Shown here piece by piece: positions 26,124 to 34,485 of a DNA stretch of 64,000 bases; within the stretch, counting starts at the first letter, position 1, and each line of letters starts with the position of its first letter. A model generated the notes under the pieces. That model ran no database searches. It was given only the letters and a program-made list of their open reading frames with translations, and was not told where the DNA came from. This DNA comes from Pradoshia sp. D12 (GTDB lineage Bacteria; Bacillota; Bacilli; Bacillales; Pradoshiaceae): contig NZ_CP044545.1 of the NCBI RefSeq assembly GCF_008935075.1, positions 2,011,501 through 2,075,500 of the forward strand, written 5' to 3'. The position numbers and the translations under genes were made by a program.

Positions 26124-27422
26124 TTAAATACCCTCCTTTACCACGTCTCCAATAACGGTTTCGAGAATGGTTAACCCAGCATCCAATTCTTCTGTTGATA
26201 TATTTAATGGCAGCATGAGCCTGATGGTTTGCCCGTTAACTCCGCAGTTCATGATTAGTAAATGCTTATCCAGGCATCGTGCTTTGATAAGCGGCACAAT
26301 GGACTTTTTATCGGATTCATTGAATTCAATGCCAATCATCATACCGATTCCGCGGACTTCTTTTATTGGCTCGTATCCTAGCAAACTATTTTGCAGCCTA
26401 TTAACAATTTGCTCACCGAGTTCTTTACTCCTCTTTACCAGATTCTCTTCTTCAATCACCTGTATACTTGCTAGGGCAGCTGCACATGAGATTGGGTTGC
26501 CTCCAAACGTGGAGCCATGCCCCCCTACAGGCCATTTATTATGTAAATCCCTATTTGCCACAATTGCACCAAGAGGCAGTCCGCCTGATAAAGCCTTTGC
26601 TAAAACGAGAATATCTGGAGTTACTCCTGAGTGTTCCGAAGCAAACATCCGCCCAGTTCTGCCAAATCCTGTTTGAACCTCATCAAATATTAATAAAATA
26701 CCATGCTCATCAGCAATACTCCTTAATTCCTGTAAAAACAATGGAGGTGCGGGATAGTAACCGCCTTCCCCCAAAACCGGTTCAACAAGTATAGCAGCCA
26801 CTCTCGATGGGTCAATATGTAAATCAAATAACGAACGTAATTGGTTAATACAATAATTTGTCAAATCAGCATTATCGATATTTTTTACTAAACCGGGATA
26901 TGGATAAGGTGTATGGTAAACCTCTCCTACCAGCGGTTCGTAGTACTTTTTATATTTACTGCTTGATCCTGTTACAGTAGTAGCACCTAACGTACGTCCA
27001 TGAAAGGACCCATTGAAAGCGATAATTCCCGGGCGGTCAGTAGCCGCACGTGCCAGCTTCAATGCTCCATCAATGGCTTCACCGCCTGAATTTGAGAAGA
27101 ATACAGTATCTAAATTACCTGGCGTGATTTGTGCCAGCTTTTCAGCCAAGCCGATCACAGTCTCGTAATAGCCATAATTCAAACCAAAATGAACGAGTCG
27201 CTCCGCCTGTGTTTTTATAGCGTTAACGATTCTTTCATGAGAATGGCCGAGTGCATTAACTGCTACCCCTGAAACAAAATCAATATACTCTTCTCCATCC
27301 TTCGTCCAAAAACGTGCTCCCTTACCTCGATCTATAATTAATTCCGTCACTCTTGTGCTAACTGGAGATATATGTTTTCTCGCTTTCTCTGTTAATTCAG
27401 TAACTTTTTCAGAATGACTCAT
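26124..27422 (-). CDS. Class III aminotransferase, GabT-like
   Basis: A 432-residue PLP-dependent omega-aminotransferase. Motifs are FSNSGGEAIDGALKLAR, the PLP region FNGSFHGRT, the Asp in LLIFDEVQTGFGRTG, and the Schiff-base Lys in LAKALSGGLPLG. It resembles 4-aminobutyrate and 5-aminovalerate aminotransferases. It is 3 bp downstream of the YodT-like gene and 3 bp upstream of the aldehyde dehydrogenase, so all three are probably co-translated. Two omega-aminotransferases in a row suggest that two different amines of one substrate are removed. Confidence 0.9.
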   Translation of the reverse strand: MSHSEKVTELTEKARKHISPVSTRVTELIIDRGKGARFWTKDGEEYIDFVSGVAVNALGHSHERIVNAIKTQAERLVHFGLNYGYYETVIGLAEKLAQITPGNLDTVFFSNSGGEAIDGALKLARAATDRPGIIAFNGSFHGRTLGATTVTGSSSKYKKYYEPLVGEVYHTPYPYPGLVKNIDNADLTNYCINQLRSLFDLHIDPSRVAAILVEPVLGEGGYYPAPPLFLQELRSIADEHGILLIFDEVQTGFGRTGRMFASEHSGVTPDILVLAKALSGGLPLGAIVANRDLHNKWPVGGHGSTFGGNPISCAAALASIQVIEEENLVKRSKELGEQIVNRLQNSLLGYEPIKEVRGIGMMIGIEFNESDKKSIVPLIKARCLDKHLLIMNCGVNGQTIRLMLPLNISTEELDAGLTILETVIGDVVKEGI

Positions 27423-27425
27423 GAT

Positions 27426-28772
27426 TTACTTCCCCCTCGAATACATAAATTGTTGCAGAGCAAGTTCTAATATATTTATGATTGCATCGATTTCTTCCCT
27501 GGAGACTGTTAAAGGCGGAGCAATTAACAAATGATCACCTTCATAGCCATTGATTGATCCACTTCCAGGATAAAAGACAGCTCCAATTTGCATGGCAATC
27601 CGATTAATCACTTCAGATGTTGAGCTAGAGGGAGGGAATGGGTCTCCTTTCGGACTGGAAGCAAATTCAATGCCTATCAAAAGGCCTTTACCCCTTATAT
27701 CCCAAATGACAGGGTAACGGTCCTGAAGCAGTTTAAGTTGTTTAATTAAATATTCACCCTGCATAACTACGTTGGGAAGGATTTTATTGTGAGCTAATTT
27801 TTTCAGAACTGCCAATCCGGCAGCGACAGAGACCGGATGGCCACTGTATGTATATCCATGCGCAAATTTCCCCTTGCTGTTTTGAATAATCCCTTTAATT
27901 AATCGATCGTGAACAATCATACCGCCAAGAGGCGAATAGCCGGCTGATACTCCCTTGCCAAACGTAATAATATCCGGTATGAAATCAAAATGCTCTACAG
28001 CAAAATAGGTCCCTGTTCTCCCAAAACCCGTCATCACTTCATCTGCAATCAAAAGAATATTATAATCGTCACATAACTTTCTGACCTCTTTAAAATACGA
28101 GTCTGGCGGACTTACACTTCCCAATTGGCTCCCGACGATTGGCTCAGCTATGAAGCAAGAAATTTGTTCCGGACCTATCTCAATAATCAACTTTTCTATA
28201 TCCTTAATGCATGACCAATTGTGTTGTTGATTGCAATCATCGAGATTTCTTTGGTATGGGCATCGTTTACAATGAGGGGAATAAACATGTTTAAAATCAA
28301 GTAGATTTTGAGTGTATACCTGCCTTCTTTTAATATCGCCTCCAGCAGACAAGGATCCTAAAGTATTCCCATGATAAGATTGCCATCTGCCAATCACAAT
28401 ATGTTTTTCCGGATTTCCTGCACCTTTATGATATTGCTTTGCAAGTTTAATAGCACTTTCATTCGCCTCCGAGCCGCCACAGGTGAAATAAACCTTGTTT
28501 AATGGAACGGGAGCAATCTCCGCAATTCTCTCTGCCAGAAGATGCAATACCTCGGTTTCAAAACGCATCGAATGTACAAAGGCTGCTTTTTTTGCCTGTT
28601 CAGCCATCGCTTCAGCAATTTTCACATCCCCGTGACCTAAATTTGCGGCAACAGCACCGGAGCATGCATCAATATATTGCTTGCCATCCTGATCGTATAA
28701 ATAAATCCCTTGCCCATGCGTTATGATTGGGTATTTATTCGTAAAATCACGATGAAATACATGGTCAGCCAT
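27426..28772 (-). CDS. yodT: YodT-like class III aminotransferase
   Basis: A 448-residue omega-aminotransferase of the same class as YodT in the B. subtilis kamA-yodPQRST cluster. Motifs are TCGGSEANESAIKLAKQYH, WQSYHGNTLG, LLIADEVMTGFGRTG and the PLP Lys in TFGKGVSAGYSPLG. The Cys-rich insert CKRCPYQRNLDDC near residue 165 could bind a metal. RBS GGAGAG precedes the ATG. It is separated by 85 bp from yodR upstream. The likely substrate is beta-lysine or a derivative. Confidence 0.85.
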   Translation of the reverse strand: MADHVFHRDFTNKYPIITHGQGIYLYDQDGKQYIDACSGAVAANLGHGDVKIAEAMAEQAKKAAFVHSMRFETEVLHLLAERIAEIAPVPLNKVYFTCGGSEANESAIKLAKQYHKGAGNPEKHIVIGRWQSYHGNTLGSLSAGGDIKRRQVYTQNLLDFKHVYSPHCKRCPYQRNLDDCNQQHNWSCIKDIEKLIIEIGPEQISCFIAEPIVGSQLGSVSPPDSYFKEVRKLCDDYNILLIADEVMTGFGRTGTYFAVEHFDFIPDIITFGKGVSAGYSPLGGMIVHDRLIKGIIQNSKGKFAHGYTYSGHPVSVAAGLAVLKKLAHNKILPNVVMQGEYLIKQLKLLQDRYPVIWDIRGKGLLIGIEFASSPKGDPFPPSSSTSEVINRIAMQIGAVFYPGSGSINGYEGDHLLIAPPLTVSREEIDAIINILELALQQFMYSRGK

Positions 28773-28857
28773 TTGCGTCTCTCCATTTCATAGAGATGTT
28801 CTATCATTTTTCTACATACAAGATATGCTTAAAAAGCAAGTTCAAGACTTTTTTATG

Positions 28858-29514
28858 CTACATATCAAAGCCAACAAATTCACTGTTTAATTGAATTCTG
28901 AAATCCGCTTCCGTTTTTTCTTTAACAGTTTCCACTGTTATTCCTGGACCAGTTTCCACTAAAATAAGCCCCCTATCATCGACTGCAAATACGGCCAATT
29001 CAGTTATAATGAAATCCACTCTGCGCTCAGATGTAAGCGGATAATTAAGATTCTTAACGAGCTTCGGCTTCCCCGCTTTTGTTGTATGTAAGGTTGTTAC
29101 GATAATTCTTTTAGAGCCCTCTAATAGATCCATCGCTCCTCCTACACCCAAAACCGCTTTTCCTGGAACTGCCCAATTTGCTATCCTGCCCATTTCATCC
29201 ATTTGCAGAACACCCAAAATCGAGACATCAATATGGCCCCCACGTATCATCGCAAAAGATGATGCACTATCAAAATAAGATGCACCAGTCATGACAGTTA
29301 CAGGAAGCTTTCCTGCATTCACCAAATTGGGATCTGGTTCATTTAATGGGGTAGGTCCCACCCCAAGAATCCCATTCTCTGTATGTAGAAATACGGATAG
29401 ATGAGGAGCGATAAAATCTGCCACCAATGTTGGAATCCCAATCCCCAAGTTGACAATATCACCATTTCCAAGGAATCGTGCAGCACGTTTGGCAATCGTC
29501 TCTTTTGCACTCAC
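28858..29514 (-). CDS. yodR: CoA-transferase subunit B (YodR-like)
   Basis: A 218-residue beta subunit of a family I CoA-transferase. The catalytic Glu lies in LHTENGILGVGP (near residue 47), and GGAMDLLEGSKRIIV is typical. It overlaps yodS by 4 bp (ATGA), as expected for obligate heterosubunits. Family members act on 3-oxo acids (acetoacetate, 3-oxoadipate), using succinyl-CoA or acetyl-CoA as donor. Here it would activate a 3-oxo acid derived from beta-lysine. Confidence 0.92.
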   Translation of the reverse strand: MSAKETIAKRAARFLGNGDIVNLGIGIPTLVADFIAPHLSVFLHTENGILGVGPTPLNEPDPNLVNAGKLPVTVMTGASYFDSASSFAMIRGGHIDVSILGVLQMDEMGRIANWAVPGKAVLGVGGAMDLLEGSKRIIVTTLHTTKAGKPKLVKNLNYPLTSERRVDFIITELAVFAVDDRGLILVETGPGITVETVKEKTEADFRIQLNSEFVGFDM

Positions 29515-30194
29515 AACGACTCCTCCTTTAACACTAAGTAATCAACATACAAATGAGGTGTGATAATTTCCTCAGGATCGAGTTCTCCCGCTTCTACTAT
29601 TTCATCAACTTCAGCAATCACGATATTCCCGGCCGTCGCCATAGCAGGATTAAAATTCCGGGCAGACTTTATATAAATTAAATTACCAAGTTTGTCTGCT
29701 TTATAGGCCTTAATCAGTGAAAAATCAGCCTTCAAAGAATGTTGCAATATATATTTATTATCATTGAATTTTTTTTCTTCTTTCCCATTTGATAAGTCAG
29801 TGCCTACTCCAACGGGTGTATAGAATGCTGGTATTCCAGCTCCACCCGCACGAATCGCTTCTGCCAGTGTGCCCTGCGGCAGAAGTTCAATCTCAAGCTC
29901 TCCCCCCAAATAAGCCTCCACTACATCCGGGTTGGATGTGAAATAAGAACCTATCCCCTTTCTTACCTTCTTTTTTTGAACAAGCACTCCAAGTCCCCTG
30001 CCTGGCTCACCGAGATTATTGCTGATAATTTCAAGATTATTTATCCCTTTTCGGTCAAGAGCGTGTACCAATGTTATTGGACATCCCACCAATCCAAAGC
30101 CCCCAACCATGATACGGGCTCCGCTCTTTAGCAAGGATGCTGCTGCATCAGGTAAAAGTACTGGTTTCAACCTATTCACCTCTGTCCATTTCAT
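29511..30194 (-). CDS. yodS: CoA-transferase subunit A (YodS-like)
   Basis: A 227-residue alpha subunit of the same family I CoA-transferase. The signature GGFGLVGCP is near residues 32-40, followed by NNLGEPGRGLG and AYKADKLGNL. The upstream 72 bp after yokU contain a terminator-like hairpin, so expression may be uncoupled in part from kamA. Its product pairs with the downstream YodR. Confidence 0.92.
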   Translation of the reverse strand: MKWTEVNRLKPVLLPDAAASLLKSGARIMVGGFGLVGCPITLVHALDRKGINNLEIISNNLGEPGRGLGVLVQKKKVRKGIGSYFTSNPDVVEAYLGGELEIELLPQGTLAEAIRAGGAGIPAFYTPVGVGTDLSNGKEEKKFNDNKYILQHSLKADFSLIKAYKADKLGNLIYIKSARNFNPAMATAGNIVIAEVDEIVEAGELDPEEIITPHLYVDYLVLKEESL

Positions 30195-30203
30195 TTTAAT
30201 AAA

Positions 30204-30235
30204 AACGCCAAAGAATATAGCTTTTCTTTGACGTT
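30204..30235 (-). terminator. Terminator-like hairpin between yokU and yodS
   Basis: AACGCCAAAGAA (30204-30215) pairs with TTCTTTGACGTT (30224-30235) apart from one mismatch, and on the minus strand TTTATT follows. It could reduce read-through from kamA-yokU into yodSRT. Confidence 0.65.
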
Positions 30236-30266
30236 GAATAACTGAAATCGCTTACATATATTTTGT

Positions 30267-30536
30267 CTATTTGAAATAGTTTCGCTTTAATAACCTTGGT
30301 ACTTTCATCAATTCTTCAAAATGTACAGTGCCTGTTAATTGTTTTGTATTAATGAGCAATAAATGGTCCTCAATCTCCTCAGTCTGTTCATCCGTTAAAT
30401 ATTCCATTTGGCAATTGCCACAATGGATGGCTGGTGTTTCCTTTATTTCTAGTGATTGCGTTCCATCTGGCAGCTCCCAAAATACAGTGGTATTGGTCTC
30501 AATTGCCCCATCTTGTTCACACCATTGGCATTTCAT
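30267..30536 (-). CDS. yokU: YokU-family zinc-finger protein
   Basis: An 89-residue small protein with two Cys pairs, CQWC (3-6) and CGNC near 40-43, forming a YgiT/MqsA-like zinc finger. In B. subtilis the homologue yokU lies close to kamA at the edge of the SPbeta insertion. Here the start overlaps the kamA stop by 4 bp (ATGA), so the two are directly coupled. The function is unknown; the fixed linkage suggests a role with KamA or in its regulation. Confidence 0.85.
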   Translation of the reverse strand: MKCQWCEQDGAIETNTTVFWELPDGTQSLEIKETPAIHCGNCQMEYLTDEQTEEIEDHLLLINTKQLTGTVHFEELMKVPRLLKRNYFK

Positions 30537-31948
30537 ACTTTTGAATCCTCTTGATCAGTTTTAGTTGTTTTTGTTTGTTGGGCCTTGAATTTCTTTTCTT
30601 TTAGAACGTCCCGTTTATCTCGTTGATCTTTAAGTGATGTATGCTCCGGGTTTTGTTGATAGGCGCTGCGCTTATTATATCTTTCTAAACCATCCGGTGT
30701 AATATTAAACTTTTCATCATCCATAATAGACAAGATACCTGTGCTGTTGTAATCTTCATATACATTTGGGTATGTTTGTTTGAAATATTCATCTGCACGG
30801 CCGGACACATAGTTCTCAGGTTCTGGATATGATGTAATCACACCTTCAAAATTACGTAAGATCACTTTATTTGAACTTTGTGAAATGATGTAGTTCGGCT
30901 GAAGCGGTATTTTTCCACCCCCGCCTGGTGCATCAACCACAAAAGTCGGCACAGCATATCCGCTTGTATGACCGCGCAGCCCCTCCATAATTTCTAAGCC
31001 TTTACTAATAGGAGCTCTGAAATGTCCAATTCCTTCTGATAAATCACATTGGTAAATATAATAAGGACGAACTCTTATTTTGACTAAATCATGCATTAAT
31101 TTTCTCATGATTGGGACACTGTCATTAATCCCAGCCAAAATAACCGCCTGATTGCCCACAGGTACTCCCGAATCAATAAGCAGCTCGCAGGCACGCTTTG
31201 ATTCTTCTGTAATTTCGATCGATGTATTAAAATGTGTATTCAGCCAAACGGGATGGTACTTTTTAAGAATGGTACATAAATCTTTAGTGATTCTTTGCGG
31301 AAACACGACCGGGGCTCTAGTTCCAATACGAATAATTTCTACATGAGGAATGGCGCGTAAGTTTTTTAATATATATTCCAGTATACTGTCATTAATGAGA
31401 AGGCCATCACCACCAGAGATTAAAACATCCCGGACTGCCGGTGTTTGGCTGATGTAATTGATTGCTTTATCTAACTGTTTCTTCGGAACTCCCATACCAA
31501 TCTGACCAGAAAACCTTCTTCTTGTGCAATAACGGCAGTACATGGAGCATTGATTTGTTACTAAAAATAAGACGCGATCCGGATAACGGTGAGTTAACCC
31601 TGGAACTGGGGAATCCTCATCTTCATGCAAGGGATCCTCTAAATCATACACCGTTTTGTGGAGCTCTTTTCCTATAGGAACTGATTGCATACGGATTGGA
31701 CAGCGCTCATCATCAGGATCCATTAAAGATGCGTAATAGGGCGTTATATTCAAGGGAATCGTTTTAGTTGAGATCCGTACACCTTCTTCCTCTTCTGGTG
31801 TAAGGTGAATCACCTTTTTTAAATCATCAAGCGTTTTGATGGTGTGGGTTAACTGCCAAATCCAGTCATTCCACTGATCATCCGCTACATCCTTCCATAA
31901 CTCAATTTCACTCCAATGGCGTTTAGGTTTGTATAAATTATAGTCCAC
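30533..31948 (-). CDS. kamA: L-lysine 2,3-aminomutase
   Basis: A 471-residue radical-SAM, PLP-dependent enzyme (EC 5.4.3.2) that turns L-lysine into beta-lysine. The iron-sulfur motif CSMYCRYC has Cys at about residues 134, 138 and 141, and the PLP Lys is in DAPGGGGK. It matches B. subtilis KamA closely throughout, including the N-terminal YKPKRHW. GTG at 31948 is chosen because GGAGG lies 7 bp upstream; ATG at 31963 would lie in front of that site. It is the first gene of a long cluster leading through CoA-transferase and aminotransferases, so beta-lysine is probably degraded here. Confidence 0.95.
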   Translation of the reverse strand: MDYNLYKPKRHWSEIELWKDVADDQWNDWIWQLTHTIKTLDDLKKVIHLTPEEEEGVRISTKTIPLNITPYYASLMDPDDERCPIRMQSVPIGKELHKTVYDLEDPLHEDEDSPVPGLTHRYPDRVLFLVTNQCSMYCRYCTRRRFSGQIGMGVPKKQLDKAINYISQTPAVRDVLISGGDGLLINDSILEYILKNLRAIPHVEIIRIGTRAPVVFPQRITKDLCTILKKYHPVWLNTHFNTSIEITEESKRACELLIDSGVPVGNQAVILAGINDSVPIMRKLMHDLVKIRVRPYYIYQCDLSEGIGHFRAPISKGLEIMEGLRGHTSGYAVPTFVVDAPGGGGKIPLQPNYIISQSSNKVILRNFEGVITSYPEPENYVSGRADEYFKQTYPNVYEDYNSTGILSIMDDEKFNITPDGLERYNKRSAYQQNPEHTSLKDQRDKRDVLKEKKFKAQQTKTTKTDQEDSKV

Positions 31949-31963
31949 TATTCTCCCTCCCAT

Positions 31964-32319
31964 GGTACGTATTCCATAACATCTCGGCTATGTGAATGGA
32001 TAATTATTCGAGCTTTGCTCAGAAAAACCAAACCGGTGGCTTTATTGTTATTCGATTGGTAAATTGTTCTCCATCTGAATGGTAAGCTCATTCTAATTCA
32101 TTCAGCTCCTGAGCTGATCGCTGAAAAGAAGTCTCCTACGGAATGAAAAGTTAACATTTAATTTGGATTTACAGATACAAAATCTAATATATGAGTGAAT
32201 AAAAATATGGTGTATTTAACCCAATCTCAACCTATCACCTCTAACCTTACACTGTCAATGACGAAAAATTTTGACAATTTAAGTCGAAAGATATTCATAT
32301 TTTTTATGACAAATAAATA
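31964..32319. other. Long upstream region of kamA, no gene seen
   Basis: About 355 bp without a credible open frame. I looked for a lysine riboswitch (L-box) on the minus strand and found none of its conserved blocks. A minus-strand TTGACA and a small palindrome CAGCTCCTGAGCTG near 32102-32115 are present; no promoter could be fixed. Confidence 0.5.
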
Positions 32320-32348
32320 AAGCAGTTCAGCTAAAAACTGAACTGCTT
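32320..32348 (-). terminator. Terminator of the SDR-type oxidoreductase gene
   Basis: AAGCAGTTCAG (32320-32330) pairs perfectly with CTGAACTGCTT (32338-32348), followed on the minus strand by TTATTTATTTG. Confidence 0.85.
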
Positions 32349-32357
32349 CGACAAATT

Positions 32358-33002
32358 TTATAGTTGATTAAGAGCTTCCTCAATCGGGGTATCACCTGAT
32401 ATTAGATCAAAAGAACGATTATAGCTTGCCTCATTTGTGAGGGAAGCGAAAATTGTTCGTGCCACATCCTCACGCGGTATCGTTCCAGCCTTTATTGTAT
32501 CCCCAGTACGGATTTTCCCGTTTCCAGGTTCATTCAGCAATCCACCAGGTCTTATAATCGTATATGTTAATGAGCTGTTTTCCAGAATTCGATCTGCATA
32601 ATGCTTGGCAACATAATAAGGTTTAATTTCATCGCTCCAGTTTTCGCGGTTGTTAGCCTGAAGTGCACTGACCAAAATAAATCGTTTGATTCCAGCCTTT
32701 TCAGCGGCTTCCATCATTTTTATTGCACCATCAAGATCAATTAATAGCGTTTTGTCATGACCTGTGCTTCCTCCTGACCCAGCTGTAAAGCATATCGCAT
32801 CTGATCCTTCAATTGCCTTCGCCAAATTTTCTACACTATCTTCTAAATTAGCAAGAACAGTTTGTATTCCCTTATTTTCAAATGATTCTGCCTGTTCTTC
32901 CTTTCTGATCATCGCCGTTACATTGTGTTGTCCATCTTCCTTAATGAAGTGAACCAATTGATTGCCAATTTGTCCATTTGCACCAACTACTACTATATTC
33001 AT
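32358..33002 (-). CDS. NAD(P)-binding SDR-like protein (YhfK type)
   Basis: A 214-residue atypical short-chain dehydrogenase of the NAD(P)-binding type. The Rossmann motif is VVVGANGQIG (residues 4-13), FTAGSGGSTG lies near 80, and the catalytic-type Tyr-x-x-x-Lys is YVAKH near 128. It resembles B. subtilis YhfK/YwnB-type oxidoreductases; the substrate is unknown. ATG at 33002 starts the Rossmann strand as usual. Its start lies inside the end of the upstream hydrolase reading frame (33031) region, 28 bp away, so the two are probably one operon. Confidence 0.85.
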   Translation of the reverse strand: MNIVVVGANGQIGNQLVHFIKEDGQHNVTAMIRKEEQAESFENKGIQTVLANLEDSVENLAKAIEGSDAICFTAGSGGSTGHDKTLLIDLDGAIKMMEAAEKAGIKRFILVSALQANNRENWSDEIKPYYVAKHYADRILENSSLTYTIIRPGGLLNEPGNGKIRTGDTIKAGTIPREDVARTIFASLTNEASYNRSFDLISGDTPIEEALNQL

Positions 33003-33030
33003 AGAAACAATCACCGTCCTATCCAAACAT

Positions 33031-33615
33031 TCAGCCTTCATTTACTGCAAAATCATGATTTTGATCCAGACAATAGTCAAGAATCCACTGCCATTTGCCA
33101 AAACCGGAGTCGATATTGATATGACCTTTATTCACAACCAAAAGTTGTATAATACCCAAGTCTTTATAAAATTGACTGTCTTCAACAGAGCAATAAGAAT
33201 CGTTTGTGGATTGAATTTGCAGTGTATGATCAATAGACTGTATTAATTCTTTACCCTTAACTGGAAGGGGAAAAAACCTTTGGATGATTTCATGCTTTAA
33301 ATAGGGAGAGGGCGGTGCCACTAAAATAACACGGTTAACCGATTTTTTTATCTTATGAGCATTTTTGAGAGCAAAATGAAGCCATAGGACACATCCTAAA
33401 CTGTGAGCAACAACGGTTATATGGTCTGAGGTAATAGTTTGAAAGGTATCTTCCAATTTTTTTATCCACTTATCTTTATAAGGATCATCATATTCAGGAA
33501 GGGTCGGATAATAAACTGTTTCACCTGCATCCACCAGCTCATAATACAGCCAGGATTGCCAATGTTCAGGTCCGCTTCCGCCAAGTCCATGTATTATGAG
33601 AAAACTTCGGTCCAT
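33031..33615 (-). CDS. RBBP9/YdeN-type alpha/beta hydrolase
   Basis: A 194-residue serine hydrolase. It begins with IIHGLGGSGPEHWQSWL, typical of the RBBP9/YdeN family. The nucleophile elbow is VAHSLGC (Ser near residue 72), and the C-terminal GHINIDSGFGKW carries the catalytic His, with Asp from the preceding region. AAAAGGAGG precedes the ATG. The substrate is unknown for the family. Confidence 0.9.
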   Translation of the reverse strand: MDRSFLIIHGLGGSGPEHWQSWLYYELVDAGETVYYPTLPEYDDPYKDKWIKKLEDTFQTITSDHITVVAHSLGCVLWLHFALKNAHKIKKSVNRVILVAPPSPYLKHEIIQRFFPLPVKGKELIQSIDHTLQIQSTNDSYCSVEDSQFYKDLGIIQLLVVNKGHINIDSGFGKWQWILDYCLDQNHDFAVNEG

Positions 33616-33716
33616 ATTAACCCCTCCTTTTACCGATTTTATTCCATACTAAGTTTATCAGATTAATATATTTTATGTCTACTTTTATAGTAATCAAACT
33701 TTTTCCAAAAAATAAA

Positions 33717-33748
33717 CCGGTACAGAGTGAATATCCTCTTTGTACCGG
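33717..33748 (-). terminator. Terminator of the nitroreductase gene
   Basis: The arms 33717-33727 and 33736-33748 (CCGGTACA with TGTACCGG as core) form a hairpin with one small bulge, followed on the minus strand by TTTATTTTTT. Confidence 0.8.
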
Positions 33749-33759
33749 CTTTCGTTAAT

Positions 33760-34332
33760 TTAATTGGTTATCCATGTGGTCACTTCATCAATAGATTTTC
33801 TTGAACCTTCTTTAGGATTCATATCTGGATATCCTAAATAGATAAACCCAGTTACAGCACCATCCTCAGAGAGATTAAAAGCCTTACTCATCCGTTTATC
33901 ATGGCATTGTTTCCCGGTTCTCCATACGGCACCCAGTCCAAGAGCGTGAGCTGCCAGCAGGATATTTTGTGTAGCTGCATGGACAGCAGCGTATTCTTCT
34001 TCAATCAGAACCTTTTCATTCTTCACTGGTTCAACGGCAGTCACTATGATAACAGGAGCACGATAGGGATTCTTGCTTACTTTTTCTAATCTTTTTTTAC
34101 TTTCTTCTGACTCAAGATCATCTAATTCAGATTTCAGGATATCCACTAACACATCACTGAGGATTTTTCTGCCATCCTCTTTCAAAACAAAAAACTTCCA
34201 TGGTTCTGTACGATGATGACATGGTGCCCATGTTCCCGCTTCAATAATTTTATGTATGAGCTCATCAGGTATCGGCTCATTTTTAACCTTGCCAATACTT
34301 CTTCTTCCTTTAATGGCTTCAAATAGTTCCAT
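33760..34332 (-). CDS. Nitroreductase-family protein
   Basis: A 190-residue FMN-dependent nitroreductase-like protein. The family N-terminal motif is IKGRRSIGKVKNEPI, followed by GTWAPCHHRTEPWKF. The C-terminal region HALGLGAVWRTG and IYLGYPD is typical. It would reduce nitro or quinone compounds with NAD(P)H. ATG at 34332 lies 8 bp after GGGAGG, while the ATG at 34338 is only 2 bp away. Monocistronic with its own terminator. Confidence 0.9.
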   Translation of the reverse strand: MELFEAIKGRRSIGKVKNEPIPDELIHKIIEAGTWAPCHHRTEPWKFFVLKEDGRKILSDVLVDILKSELDDLESEESKKRLEKVSKNPYRAPVIIVTAVEPVKNEKVLIEEEYAAVHAATQNILLAAHALGLGAVWRTGKQCHDKRMSKAFNLSEDGAVTGFIYLGYPDMNPKEGSRKSIDEVTTWITN

Positions 34333-34441
34333 AAACATTACCTCCCTATCTATTTCTCTCTATATTTTGTAAAATTTAGTTACTACTATACTATATATCC
34401 CTATGTTAGAAAGTACAAAAATTTCTTCTTCTCAAACAAAA

Positions 34442-34469
34442 AAGAGCAAACCAGTAACGGCTTGCTCTT
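34442..34469 (-). terminator. Terminator of the prsA-like gene
   Basis: AAGAGCAA (34442-34449) pairs perfectly with TTGCTCTT (34462-34469), followed on the minus strand by a T run. Confidence 0.85.
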
Positions 34470-34485
34470 AATCATTTATACATAA

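Noticed and set aside
31964-32319. Lysine riboswitch before kamA
   Set aside because: None of the conserved L-box blocks was found on the minus strand.
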